Source: Herbaspirillum autotrophicum
Lineage (GTDB): Bacteria > Pseudomonadota > Gammaproteobacteria > Burkholderiales > Burkholderiaceae_D
Direction of reading: 5' to 3'
Length of the DNA stretch: 64,000 nt
Assembly (NCBI RefSeq): GCF_001189915.1
Contig: NZ_LFLS01000003.1
Coordinates: 62,001-126,000, forward strand
Position numbers and translations under genes: made by a program. Within the stretch, counting starts at the first letter, position 1. Every line of letters begins with the position of its first letter. Shown here one piece after another: positions 37,711-49,290 of the stretch. Under the pieces are notes generated by a model, which was not told the DNA's origin, ran no database searches, and saw only the letters and a program-made list of their open reading frames with translations.

Positions 37711-38181
37711 ATGCTGAAACTTACTCCCGCCGAGCGCAGTGAACTGCGCGCCGAAGCCCATGGGCTCAATCCTGTCGTCATCATCGGCGAAGGCGGACTG
37801 ACACCGTCAGTCGTCAAGGAAATCGATGCCAGCCTGGGCTCACACGGCCTGATCAAGGTACGCGTATTCGGCGACGACCGCGAAGCGCGCGTTGCCATTT
37901 ACGAGACCATCTGCGAACAACTCAAGGCAGCGCCGATACAACACATCGGCAAATTGCTGGTCTTGTTCCGCCCGAAAAAGGATGCTGCCAAGGAACGCAG
38001 CGAAACCCGTGGCAAGGGCATGCGCGAAGTCACCATCGTCAAGCCGAGCCCGAGTGGCACCAAGCGGCCAACCGTCAGCAAGGTCATGCTCAAGGGCAAC
38101 GAACGCGTTACCGCCGGCGGCTCGATCAAACGCGCCAAGCCGCGTCAGAAGAGTGTGAAGAAATCGCAACTGGGTAAATGA
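37711..38181 (+). CDS. yhbY: YhbY-family (CRM domain) ribosome-associated RNA-binding protein
   Basis: 156 residues. The N-terminal CRM domain (about 1-95) has LTPAERSELRAEAHGLNPVV, the GxGG-like IGEGGLTPSVVKEI loop and VRVFGDDREARVAI. The C-terminal 60 residues are basic and low in complexity (KRAKPRQKSVKKSQLGK), longer than in E. coli YhbY. Family members bind pre-50S particles. It is divergent from rlmE, with a possible -10 box TAGAAT at 37642-37647, and ends in a clear terminator. Confidence 0.93.
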   Translation: MLKLTPAERSELRAEAHGLNPVVIIGEGGLTPSVVKEIDASLGSHGLIKVRVFGDDREARVAIYETICEQLKAAPIQHIGKLLVLFRPKKDAAKERSETRGKGMREVTIVKPSPSGTKRPTVSKVMLKGNERVTAGGSIKRAKPRQKSVKKSQLGK

Positions 38182-38206
38182 CAAACCCGCTGCGACTGAA
38201 AACAAC

Positions 38207-38230
38207 ATGCCCGCAATCGCGGGCATTTTT
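38207..38230 (+). terminator. Intrinsic terminator of yhbY
   Basis: ATGCCCGC (38207-38214), loop AATC, GCGGGCAT (38219-38226), then a T-run to 38230. Confidence 0.9.
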
Positions 38231-38339
38231 ATTTGCCGCCTGAAAAACGATCCGTTCAACGCGGTACCGGCACCTGCCCGGCTCGCTGCGGATCGCCTGT
38301 TTCAGGCTCCGGTCAAATCACAATCAGATCAAACCTGAA

Positions 38340-38813
38340 TCAAACGTAACGCACTTGCAGAATTTCATATTCGCGCACGCCCGACGGCGCTTCCACCGCG
38401 ACGACATCACCGGCGCTCTTGCCGATCAATGCGCGCGCGATCGGCGACGTTACCGAGACCTTGGCTTCCTTGATATCCGCTTCATCGAGACCGACGATCT
38501 GATAGGTCACCTTTTCGCCGCTGTCGAGGTTTTCCAGATCAACAGTCGATGCGAATACCACGCGGCCATCATCGGCCAGCGTCGCCGGATCGATGATCAG
38601 CGCTGCGCCCAGCTTGCCTTCGAGGTCGGCAATCCGGCCTTCGATAAAGGCCTGACGTTCTTTGGCCGCATCGTAGTCGGCATTTTCAGACAAATCGCCG
38701 TGCGCACGGGCTTCCGCAATGGCACTGATGACTGCCTGACGTTCTTTGGTTTTAAGGCGCTGCAACTCTTCTTTCAGCAGCTCTGCACCGTACTTTGTAA
38801 GTGGAACACTCAT
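38340..38813 (-). CDS. greA: Transcript cleavage factor GreA
   Basis: Rescues backtracked RNA polymerase by stimulating cleavage of the nascent RNA. It has 157 residues. The N-terminal coiled coil is tipped by the acidic [13 protein letters not shown] loop (residues 40-52). The C-terminal FKBP-like domain has [13 protein letters not shown] and [14 protein letters not shown]. It lies downstream of carB on the same strand, separated by a 15-bp stem terminator; the carAB-greA order is common in Burkholderiales. Confidence 0.98.
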   Translation of the reverse strand: MSVPLTKYGAELLKEELQRLKTKERQAVISAIAEARAHGDLSENADYDAAKERQAFIEGRIADLEGKLGAALIIDPATLADDGRVVFASTVDLENLDSGEKVTYQIVGLDEADIKEAKVSVTSPIARALIGKSAGDVVAVEAPSGVREYEILQVRYV

Positions 38814-38829
38814 AATTCTCGACCAAGTT

Positions 38830-38873
38830 AAAAAGTCACAGAGGGCATCGAATACTCAGATGCCCTCTGTGAC
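38830..38873 (-). terminator. Long perfect hairpin between carB and greA
   Basis: GTCACAGAGGGCATC (38835-38849) is the exact complement of 38859-38873, with a 9-nt loop. On the reverse strand the stem is followed by TTTTT (38834-38830), forming a strong terminator 26 bp after the carB stop and only 17 bp before greA. Read-through control of greA is possible. Confidence 0.85.
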
Positions 38874-38898
38874 TTAGCAATGAAATGGAAATGTGGGT

Positions 38899-42112
<3,214 letters not shown>

Positions 42113-42120
<8 letters not shown>

Positions 42121-43276
42121 GTTTCTTTTTCTCCATCATCGCCACAAATTTATCGAACAAGGGGGCGATGTCGTGTGGCCCTGGCGATGCTTCCGGGTGA
42201 CCCTGGAAACAGAACGCAGGCTTGTCGGTACGCGCAAAACCCTGCAGCGAACCATCGAACAGCGACACGTGCGTGACGCGGCAATTGGCAGGCAACGTGG
42301 CAGCATCGACGGCGAAACCGTGATTTTGCGAAGTAATCAATACTTGTTTGGTATCCAGATCCTGTACCGGATGGTTGGCACCGTGGTGACCGAACTTCAT
42401 CTTCAGGGTCTTGGCACCGGAGGCCAGCGCCATGATCTGATGGCCGAGGCAGATACCGAAAGTCGGAATGCCGCGTTCGATCAATTCTTTGGACGTGGCG
42501 ATGGCGTAATCGCAAGGTTCCGGATCGCCGGGACCGTTGGACAGGAAAATGCCATCCGGATTCAGGGCCAGTGCTTCGGCTGCCGTAGCTTGCGCCGGCA
42601 ATACCGTGACTTTGCAACCGCGTTCGGCCAGCATGCGCAGGATGTTGTACTTGACGCCATAGTCGAAGGCGACCACGTGATACTTCGGCGTGATCTGCTG
42701 ACCATAACCGCGGCCCAGCTTCCACTCGGTTTCAGTCCAGTTATAGGCTTGCTTGACCGACACCACCTTGGCCAGATCCATGCCGGCCAGTCCCGGGAAG
42801 CCGCGCGCCAGTTCCAGCGCCTTGGCCTTGGCGACTTCGACATCTTTCTCGCCGGTGACAATCGCGCCACCCTGCGCACCCTTTTCGCGCAGGATACGTG
42901 TCAGCTTGCGTGTGTCGAGACCGGCAATCGCCACGATATTGCTGGCTTGCAGATATTCACTCAATGTTTGTTTGGAACGGAAATTCGATACCAGACGCGG
43001 CAGATCCTTGATGATCAGGCCGGCAGCATGAATTTGTGCCGCTTCGACGTCTTCGGTATTGATACCGGTATTGCCGATATGCGGATAAGTCAGGGTAACA
43101 ATCTGGCGGCTGTAGCTGGGATCGGTCAAGATTTCCTGGTAACCGGTCATGGCCGTGTTGAACACGACTTCACCGGTGGTGGTACCGGCGGCACCGATGG
43201 ACTCACCAAGAAAAATGGACCCGTCTGCTAGCGCGAGGATGGCCGGAACGGATGGACCGGAAAGAAAAGGCAGCAA
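42113..43276 (-). CDS. carA: Carbamoyl-phosphate synthase small subunit (TTG start)
   Basis: Glutamine amidotransferase subunit that channels ammonia to CarB. I place the start at TTG 43276 (reading [20 protein letters not shown]): an AGGAG Shine-Dalgarno lies exactly six bases upstream (43287-43283) and the length becomes 387 residues, as in other CarA. A frame to 43450 would overlap the promoter. The class I amidotransferase triad is present, with the nucleophile Cys in [13 protein letters not shown] and the His-Glu pair in [13 protein letters not shown]. coli carA is also reported to use UUG. Confidence 0.95.
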
Positions 43277-43449
43277 GGGTAACTCCTGAGAATTGTTACC
43301 GCCGCTAGTGGGACCAGACGCGCCAGAACGACCTCCGGGAAAGCGCCTTGTCGGCAAATTCTTGCCAATCGGGTCGGTCTTCAGAGTCTGTCGGAACGAG
43401 GTGGAAGTATGGTATGCGCTACGGCGGAATAAATTGGCTAAACCGCGCA

Positions 43450-43478
43450 ATTATAGCGCAAGATGCGCCCCCCAGCAA
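43450..43478 (-). promoter_or_regulatory. carAB promoter
   Basis: On the reverse strand, TTGCTG (43478-43473) and a perfect TATAAT (43455-43450) are separated by 17 bp. The predicted leader to the TTG start is about 165 nt. No attenuator peptide is obvious in it. Confidence 0.65.
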
Positions 43479-43571
43479 TCCTGAGATCGCCGGAACGCGC
43501 ATCTTGATGCACTGCAAACAAGTCAGGACGGAGCACCCTCACGCCCGGCCTTGCGGCTGGCAAACTGCTGT

Positions 43572-43979
43572 TTACAGACCCAATGCGGCAATACCGGCCT
43601 TGGCAATCTGTACATCTTCGGACGACTTCACGCCCGACACGCCAACGGCGCCAACATACTGACCATTGACTTCGATTGGCACGCCGCCTTCGAGCAGGCC
43701 TTCCAATTCTGGTGCGCTGAGGAAAGAAAAACGACCATTATTGATCATGTCTTCGTAAATCTTGGTTTCGCGACGACCCAGTGCGGCAGTCTTGGCCTTG
43801 GCCGGTGCAATGTACGCCGAAATCGGTGCCGCGCCGTCCAGGCGTTGCAACCACAGCAAGTGACCGCCGTCGTCGACGATGGAAATGGTGACGGCCCAGT
43901 TATTGGCCTTGGCTTCAGCTTCCGCGGCGGCGGCGATTTTCTTCAGGTCGTCCAAAGACAGGAAAGGTTTCGATTGCAT
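43572..43979 (-). CDS. GlcG/HbpS-family (DUF336) protein
   Basis: 135 residues from the ATG at 43979, preceded by GGGGA; an upstream in-frame ATG at 43991 is less well supported. The family pattern runs AAAEAEAKANNWAVTISIVD, DGGHLLWLQRLDGAAPIS, AKAKTAALGRR and GGVPIEVNGQYVGAVGVSG. Relatives include GlcG of glycolate operons and the haem-binding HbpS. No partner gene nearby points to a specific role. There is no signal peptide, so it is probably cytoplasmic. Confidence 0.88.
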   Translation of the reverse strand: MQSKPFLSLDDLKKIAAAAEAEAKANNWAVTISIVDDGGHLLWLQRLDGAAPISAYIAPAKAKTAALGRRETKIYEDMINNGRFSFLSAPELEGLLEGGVPIEVNGQYVGAVGVSGVKSSEDVQIAKAGIAALGL

Positions 43980-44178
43980 AGATATCCCCATAAAAATGAA
44001 CGCTGATTGTACGGCGAGAATAATGATTTGACACGCAATATAGATTTACCAGCCCTGCAAAACAGCCCTGGGAACTGCGCCGGCATTGCTTCTTTGCCAA
44101 CCTGGCATGAAATTAGCTTTTGACATGATGTAGGAATTCGCTTACATTCCTCCAGTCATATTGAATGGAAGTAGCCTG

Positions 44179-44736
44179 ATGACAACATCCCGACCTACCC
44201 GAACCCGACGACATCTCGCACAAGCCTGCGTGCTGGCTGCCGGATTCTGGTTCAGTAGCGCCGCCTGGAGCATCGATACTCCTCCACTGCAAGACCCCTC
44301 TTCCAGCAAGACCCAGATCGCCCTGACCAAACTGCACGACATTACCAACCGCGCGTCGGAACTGGCAGTGCAGGCATTGAGCATGTTGGGCATCAATTAT
44401 CGCTACGGCGGCAACTCCCCGGAAACCGGCCTCGATTGCAGCGGCCTGGTGCGTTATGTATTCAAGGAAGCATGGGGCACTGATTTGCCACGGACCTCGG
44501 CTGAAATCAGCCGCGTCGGCGAAAAAGTGGAAAAGGTCGATTTGCAGCCCGGCGATCTGGTGTTCTATAACACGCTGCGTCGCGGTTTCTCGCACGTCGG
44601 CATTTATCTCGGCGACAAGAAATTCATCCACTCGCCATCGGCCGGCGGCCAGGTGCGCATCGAAGACATGGATGTGGCGTACTGGAAAAAGCGCTTCAAT
44701 GGCGCGCGTCGCATCATCAACGACGGCGAAGAATAA
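44179..44736 (+). CDS. NlpC/P60-family cell-wall peptidase
   Basis: 185 residues from the ATG at 44179, with GGAAG about ten bases upstream; a TTG at 44161 is the alternative. A signal peptide (RHLAQACVLAAGFWFSSAAW) is followed by a C40 peptidase domain with catalytic Cys87 in GLDCSGLVRYVF, His139 in FSHVGIYLG and polar residue His151 in KFIHSPSAGG. Such enzymes cleave D-Glu-mDAP bonds in peptidoglycan peptides. It probably acts in the periplasm. Confidence 0.93.
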   Translation: MTTSRPTRTRRHLAQACVLAAGFWFSSAAWSIDTPPLQDPSSSKTQIALTKLHDITNRASELAVQALSMLGINYRYGGNSPETGLDCSGLVRYVFKEAWGTDLPRTSAEISRVGEKVEKVDLQPGDLVFYNTLRRGFSHVGIYLGDKKFIHSPSAGGQVRIEDMDVAYWKKRFNGARRIINDGEE

Positions 44737-44758
44737 TCTGTCTCGGTAGCAGCAGCAC

Positions 44759-44780
44759 GGCGATCCGGCACCGGATCGCC
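44759..44780. repeat. Perfect 10-bp inverted repeat after the NlpC/P60 gene
   Basis: GGCGATCCGG (44759-44768), a 2-bp centre, CCGGATCGCC (44771-44780). It lies between two convergent genes (stops 44736 and 44837), where it could end transcription, although no T-run follows. Confidence 0.5.
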
Positions 44781-44836
44781 ACATTCCCTCAAGTACCTGA
44801 CCTCATCCGCTGAGGCCTCCACTCAGTTTCCGCAGT

Positions 44837-45751
44837 TCAATTCCCGCTTTTCAGTTTCAGCTTTTGCCTGATTTCCGGCATCGCCTTCATCGCCGCCTGT
44901 TCACCTGCCAGAATCGCCACGTTGCGGCCGGCAAAATCGCTTCCTTTCATGGCGCCGAGACTCGGCTGTATCACCACGTCAGCACCCTTGAGTTCGTAAT
45001 TGTTGATGCTCTGTCCCATGATCGCGAAGGTTTGCAGCATGACATCAACCGAAGTCGATGAGCCCTGCGCTTCCGGCTGCGCCGAAATATTCACCGCGAT
45101 CACGAAATCCGCCCCCATCTCGCGCGCAAAATTGACCGGCACCGGCGCCACCAGACCGCCATCGACATAATAGTGATCGCCAATCTTGACCGACTGGAAC
45201 ACTCCCGGCACCGCCGACGACGCTCGCACTGCAATCCCGGCATTGCCGCGCCGGAACAAAATCGGCTGACCGCTGCGCAAATCGGTCGCCACGGCGCCGA
45301 ACGGAATCTTGAATTTCTCGATCGGCAAATTATTGACGGCACGATTCACATACGCCTGCACGCCCTCGCCTTTCAAGACGCCGCTGACTTTCGAGAAAAA
45401 CGGCACCGACCAGTCCGAGATCGCGGCCTCATCCATATCGAGCGCCATCTTTTGCAAGGCAAAGCCATTGTTGCCCGCCGCATACAAAGCACCGACCAGA
45501 CTGCCGGCACTGGTGCCGACCACAATGTCCGGGAAAATGCCCTGCGACTCCAGCGCCTTGATCACACCAACATGCGCAAACCCCCGCGCCGCGCCGCCGC
45601 CCAATGCCAGCGCGATCTTGATGCGCTGCGGCGGCTTGACTACGGCGACTGGCGCAGTGTCGCCGGGCGTGCTGCCGGTCGGTAAAAACGTGGAACAGGC
45701 GGAAAGGAGTGCAGCCAGAGAAACGAGGAATAAACGACGGCGAGCAAGCAT
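44837..45751 (-). CDS. Patatin-like phospholipase lipoprotein
   Basis: 304 residues from the ATG at 45751. The lipoprotein signal peptide MLARRRLFLVSLAALLSAC places lipidated Cys at 19. The patatin domain has the oxyanion loop LALGGGAARGFAHVG, nucleophile Ser81 in VGTSAGSLVGAL, and the catalytic Asp in YYVDGGLVAPVPV. It belongs to the RssA/NTE-like group and is probably a membrane-attached serine lipase or esterase; the substrate is unknown. The ATG has only a weak ribosome-binding site. Confidence 0.92.
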   Translation of the reverse strand: MLARRRLFLVSLAALLSACSTFLPTGSTPGDTAPVAVVKPPQRIKIALALGGGAARGFAHVGVIKALESQGIFPDIVVGTSAGSLVGALYAAGNNGFALQKMALDMDEAAISDWSVPFFSKVSGVLKGEGVQAYVNRAVNNLPIEKFKIPFGAVATDLRSGQPILFRRGNAGIAVRASSAVPGVFQSVKIGDHYYVDGGLVAPVPVNFAREMGADFVIAVNISAQPEAQGSSTSVDVMLQTFAIMGQSINNYELKGADVVIQPSLGAMKGSDFAGRNVAILAGEQAAMKAMPEIRQKLKLKSGN

Positions 45752-45950
45752 GACATTCTGAATAGGGAAATCGCAGCCCGGACGGGCGTTGCCATTGTAG
45801 CTGAAAGCCGGCAGCGGCAAAGGTAAGCAAGCCAACTTCCTCAATCGCGCAGTGCAACTGGAAAGGACCTGCATACGCCTTCTCGCCGCAGTTGGAGTTC
45901 CGAATTGATCAGAACTACGAAGTAACCACGTCATGCGACGTCCTGCCCCC

Positions 45951-46847
45951 TTAAAGCACGTTTTTGTACGATTGCTCGATCAAGCCCATCACATATTCGA
46001 GGTCATCGGACGTCTTTACGTACACTCTCCGATCCATGGTCCAGTTATAACCTTCCGGGATTTTTTCGACCATGCCCAGTGGGTCATTGAAATCGATGGG
46101 GCGAAGGTGAATTTTCAAGTGATTTTTACCGATGTGCACATCAGCAAAATTTTTCGATATCCGATAGGCGACATAGAGCGTGTTGGCTTTTTCGCTGATC
46201 GATTCATCGAGAGCCAATATTCGCTCCCTAAGCTCATCAAACAAATCGCGTACGGCATCAGATCCCTTGCTACGGAGCTCCTCTAGTAACGGCGTATTCT
46301 GTTCTACTGTCTTCAAATCAGGATATTGGATAAGCTGCGGCAATGGCGGCTCTGCTAAAGTCACGGGATCCAGCGCAAAGACATTGTCTTCATAGTAACG
46401 GTACCGGAATAGTTCAATACGTAGCGGGACTACCTCCACCGTATCAGTATCAAATTTGCTATACGACTCGGCAATGCAAATCACGCGTGGATTATTCCAG
46501 TCGAGCTTGATGCTATCGGCAATCTCCTTGCCAAGTGTGTCCATCATCAACTTTTCAAAGAATCCGGGCTTTTGCGTCTTTAGCCATTTCAGATAAGAAA
46601 GCGCTTGATTGATCACATTGTCATTTTTATTGCGCTTGTATTCAATGATGACCGGCGCACCATCAGTGTCTACTGCAATCGTGTCGATACGGCCACCAAA
46701 GGTTGTTGCGTACTCGCTCGCCAGAAACCGCAGCTCCAGTACCTCCATCAAGTTGGCTTCCAAGAGTTGCTGAAGATTTTTTTCCTTGTCGAGGGGAATG
46801 GCACTGAGCTTCTTCAGCTTACCGGTGTTAACTTTGAATATGGGCAT
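45951..46847 (-). CDS. PD-(D/E)XK nuclease-like protein with C-terminal DUF5655
   Basis: 298 residues in AT-richer DNA than its surroundings. The N-terminal half has the PD-(D/E)XK arrangement: Asp55 in GGRIDTIAVD, Glu69-x-Lys71 in VIIEYKRNKN and Gln81 in VINQALSYLKWL, similar to NucS/DUF91-type nucleases. The C-terminal about 100 residues match DUF5655 (KNHLKIHLRPIDFNDPLGMV; VYVKTSDDLEYVMGLIEQSY). This architecture (COG3586, old label 'predicted transport protein') is scattered among bacteria and suggests a mobile nuclease. No methylase or other defence gene is adjacent. Function is inference. Confidence 0.8.
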   Translation of the reverse strand: MPIFKVNTGKLKKLSAIPLDKEKNLQQLLEANLMEVLELRFLASEYATTFGGRIDTIAVDTDGAPVIIEYKRNKNDNVINQALSYLKWLKTQKPGFFEKLMMDTLGKEIADSIKLDWNNPRVICIAESYSKFDTDTVEVVPLRIELFRYRYYEDNVFALDPVTLAEPPLPQLIQYPDLKTVEQNTPLLEELRSKGSDAVRDLFDELRERILALDESISEKANTLYVAYRISKNFADVHIGKNHLKIHLRPIDFNDPLGMVEKIPEGYNWTMDRRVYVKTSDDLEYVMGLIEQSYKNVL

Positions 46848-46867
46848 ATATCAAGCAGCTTTCTTGA

Positions 46868-47098
46868 GTGAGCGTTTTGTTGAACCGAATTCGCAATTTT
46901 ATCCAACAAGACGCTCGCTGGTTCGTCGTTAGGATTCTTTATCACCCGATCACCACGAAATACTTGCGCCAGGAGCGCAGGAGTTATTTCCGCAAGAAAT
47001 CCAAGTTGCGCCAGCTAAATGCGGCCAACTCGGGATTGCTCAAAATTGGTTGGCATATCGTGATTTATCGTTTTCCTTACCGCATGAGCGATCCGTGA
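46868..47098 (+). other. Unassigned 76-codon frame in AT-rich DNA
   Basis: This open frame starts 20 bp from the nuclease-like gene, divergently. Its C-terminal half (ERRSYFRKKSKLRQLN, GLLKIGWHIVIYRF) faintly recalls the C-terminal helix-strand of Vsr/DUF559-type endonucleases, but catalytic residues are lacking. It may be a remnant. The following 47099-47281 is AT-rich and holds nothing I can identify. Confidence 0.25.
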
Positions 47099-47281
47099 AT
47101 CGCTCCTTCATTGTCAAATATTTTTCAACTAAGTTAAAAACCATTAATTTAAAAATGTAATCAAATGGCAATATTAACAACGACAGTATCAAGATCACCG
47201 CCCAAAGATAACTGAATCAAATACCGGGTCAAAAGAATCTCAAACGAAACACCGGTGATTCCTTTTTTTCATCAGGTGCAA

Positions 47282-47318
47282 ACCAAACTTGTTTGGTGGT
47301 CTTACCAATTAATTGGTA
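47282..47318. promoter_or_regulatory. Two adjacent palindromes, likely operators of the FAH-SDR-MFS cassette
   Basis: ACCAAAC-TT-GTTTGGT (47282-47297) and the perfect 16-bp palindrome TACCAATTAATTGGTA (47303-47318) share the half-site ACCAA and lie 105-141 bp before the first gene of the cassette. The centres are about 21 bp apart, two helical turns, as expected for cooperative binding of a dimeric repressor (for example GntR or LacI type; inference). No regulator gene is adjacent. Confidence 0.6.
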
Positions 47319-47422
47319 TTATCTCGATTCCCAAGCAGGACCAGTACGCCGCAGATTCACAAAGACGGCATGACGATTGACATCACCTATTCTTTAGCAA
47401 GTTTTCACTCAAAGGAAGAGCA

Positions 47423-48268
47423 ATGAAATTACTCCGTTACGGCCCTGTTGGCCAAGAAAAACCTGGCGTTCTGGATCAGGCTGGCAACATCCGCGATCTG
47501 TCGGCACATATCAAGGACGTCAACGGTGCCGCACTGGACGACGCGACCCTGGCCAAGCTGCGCGCGCTGGATCTGCAAAGCCTGCCGCTGGTGGATGGCA
47601 ATCCGCGTATCGGTGCCTGTGTCGGCAATATCGGTAAATTCATCTGTATCGGCCTGAACTACGCGGATCACGCTGCCGAATCCGGCTTGCCGATTCCGGC
47701 TGAGCCAGTGGTGTTCAACAAGTGGACTTCGGCCGTGGTCGGTCCTAATGACGATGTCAAGATTCCACGCGGCTCCAAGAAGACTGACTGGGAAGTGGAA
47801 CTGGGCGTGGTCATCGGCAAGGGTGGCAGCTACATCGAAGAAAAAGATGCGCTGTCGCATATCGCCGGCTATTGCGTGGTGAATGACGTTTCCGAACGCG
47901 AATACCAGACAGAACGCGGCGGCACCTGGGACAAGGGCAAGGGTTGCGATACCTTCGGTCCGATCGGCCCATGGCTGGTGACACGCGACGAAGTCGCCAA
48001 TCCGAACAATCTGCAATTGTGGCTGGAAGTGGATGGCAAGCGCTATCAGAACGGCAATACCAACACCATGATTTTCAACGTGCCGTTCATCATTTCCTAC
48101 CTGAGCAAATTCATGAGCCTGCAACCTGGCGATGTGATTTCGACCGGTACGCCTCCAGGCGTGGGTATGGGCGTCAAGCCGAATCCGGTGTATCTGACTG
48201 CGGGTCAAACCATGCGTCTGAGCATCGAAGGTCTGGGCGAACAGCAACAAAAGACCATCAACGCCTGA
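47423..48268 (+). CDS. Fumarylacetoacetate hydrolase-family protein (sugar-acid type)
   Basis: 281 residues, FAH superfamily. The N-terminal cap MKLLRYGPVGQEKPGVLDQA and the catalytic barrel (CIGLNYADHAAESGLPIPAE, DWEVELGVVIGKGG, CVVNDVSEREYQ, ISTGTPPGVGMG) resemble 2,4-diketo-3-deoxy-L-fuconate or -rhamnonate hydrolases. The metal ligands Glu-x-Glu lie in WEVELG. An SDR and an MFS carrier follow, consistent with a sugar-acid route, but no sugar-acid dehydratase is present. The exact substrate is inference. GGAAGAG precedes the ATG. Confidence 0.9.
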   Translation: MKLLRYGPVGQEKPGVLDQAGNIRDLSAHIKDVNGAALDDATLAKLRALDLQSLPLVDGNPRIGACVGNIGKFICIGLNYADHAAESGLPIPAEPVVFNKWTSAVVGPNDDVKIPRGSKKTDWEVELGVVIGKGGSYIEEKDALSHIAGYCVVNDVSEREYQTERGGTWDKGKGCDTFGPIGPWLVTRDEVANPNNLQLWLEVDGKRYQNGNTNTMIFNVPFIISYLSKFMSLQPGDVISTGTPPGVGMGVKPNPVYLTAGQTMRLSIEGLGEQQQKTINA

Positions 48269-48349
48269 TTCCCCCAGGCTTGCTGACCGCGCGCCGGCGT
48301 CGTGCGCGGTCGGTCCGAATGCATATCCTCTCATCCAGTGGAGCAAGCA

Positions 48350-49102
48350 ATGAATCACTATGATTTTCAAGGTCGCAGCGCCGTCATTACCGGCGGTGCT
48401 CAGGGTTTTGGCTATGCCATCGCCGAACGTCTGCTGCAAGGCAAGGCCAAGGTCGTACTGTGGGATCTGGACGACGCCATGCTGGCAGAAGCACGCGCCA
48501 GGCTGGAGCCGCTCGGCCACGTTGAAACCGTGTCGGTCGACATTGCCGATCAGGCTGCCGTGGTACGCGCCATGGAAGCCACTGAAAAAGTCACGCAGTC
48601 GGTCGACATTCTGGTGCACAGCGCCGGTATCGCCGGTCAAAATGCGTTGGTTGCCGATTACTCGCCGGAAGAATGGCAACGCGTAATCAACATCGATCTG
48701 AATGGCGCGTTCTATGTCAATCAGGTGGTGGTGCAACGCATGATCGCGCAAAACTATGGCCGCATCGTCAACATCGCTTCGATCGCCGGCAAGGAAGGTA
48801 ACCCGACGGCGTCGGCTTACAGCGCCGCCAAGGCGGGCCTGATTGCACTGACCAAGAGTCTGGGCAAGGAAACCGCCACCAAGAATATCGCTGTCAACGC
48901 GATCACTCCGGCAGCGGCGCAAACCCGCATTCTGGAACAGGTTTCGCAACAGCATATCGATTACATGCTGTCGAAAATCCCGCGTGGTCGTTTTGTCAAA
49001 GTCGATGAAATCGCTGCCATGGTGGCCTGGCTGGTATCGGAAGAAAATTCGTTTACCACGGCATCGGTATTCGATTTGTCCGGCGGTCGCGCCACTTACT
49101 GA
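48350..49102 (+). CDS. Short-chain dehydrogenase/reductase
   Basis: 250 residues from the ATG at 48350. Classical SDR: the NAD(P) glycine motif is GGAQGFGYA (residues 15-23), the catalytic Ser lies in VNIASIAGKEGN and YxxxK in SAYSAAKAGLIALTKSL. The C-terminus ends in DLSGGRATY. It is similar to 2-keto-3-deoxy-L-fuconate dehydrogenases of non-phosphorylative sugar pathways and sits between the FAH hydrolase and the MFS carrier, suggesting one pathway. Substrate assignment is inference. Confidence 0.92.
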   Translation: MNHYDFQGRSAVITGGAQGFGYAIAERLLQGKAKVVLWDLDDAMLAEARARLEPLGHVETVSVDIADQAAVVRAMEATEKVTQSVDILVHSAGIAGQNALVADYSPEEWQRVINIDLNGAFYVNQVVVQRMIAQNYGRIVNIASIAGKEGNPTASAYSAAKAGLIALTKSLGKETATKNIAVNAITPAAAQTRILEQVSQQHIDYMLSKIPRGRFVKVDEIAAMVAWLVSEENSFTTASVFDLSGGRATY

Positions 49103-49130
49103 TCACGCACTGATCAGTCGTACTACACCT

Positions 49131-49152
49131 GCTATCCGCTGCGGCGGATAGC
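49131..49152. repeat. Inverted repeat between the SDR and MFS genes
   Basis: GCTATCCGC (49131-49139) pairs with GCGGATAGC (49144-49152) around TGCG, with no T-run. In mRNA this intercistronic hairpin could stabilise the upstream message or set relative expression. Confidence 0.45.
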
Positions 49153-49290
49153 ATCAATAACCAGACCCGCACCAAGCTACCCGCCGTGTGCCGGTCCCGA
49201 ATAAAAAAAACCAAAGCCACTGCCGGCCTGCTACCACAGCGCTGGCTGGTGACTTGCGTCCCCGTTCCTGAGATTCAGAGGAGAAATGTA

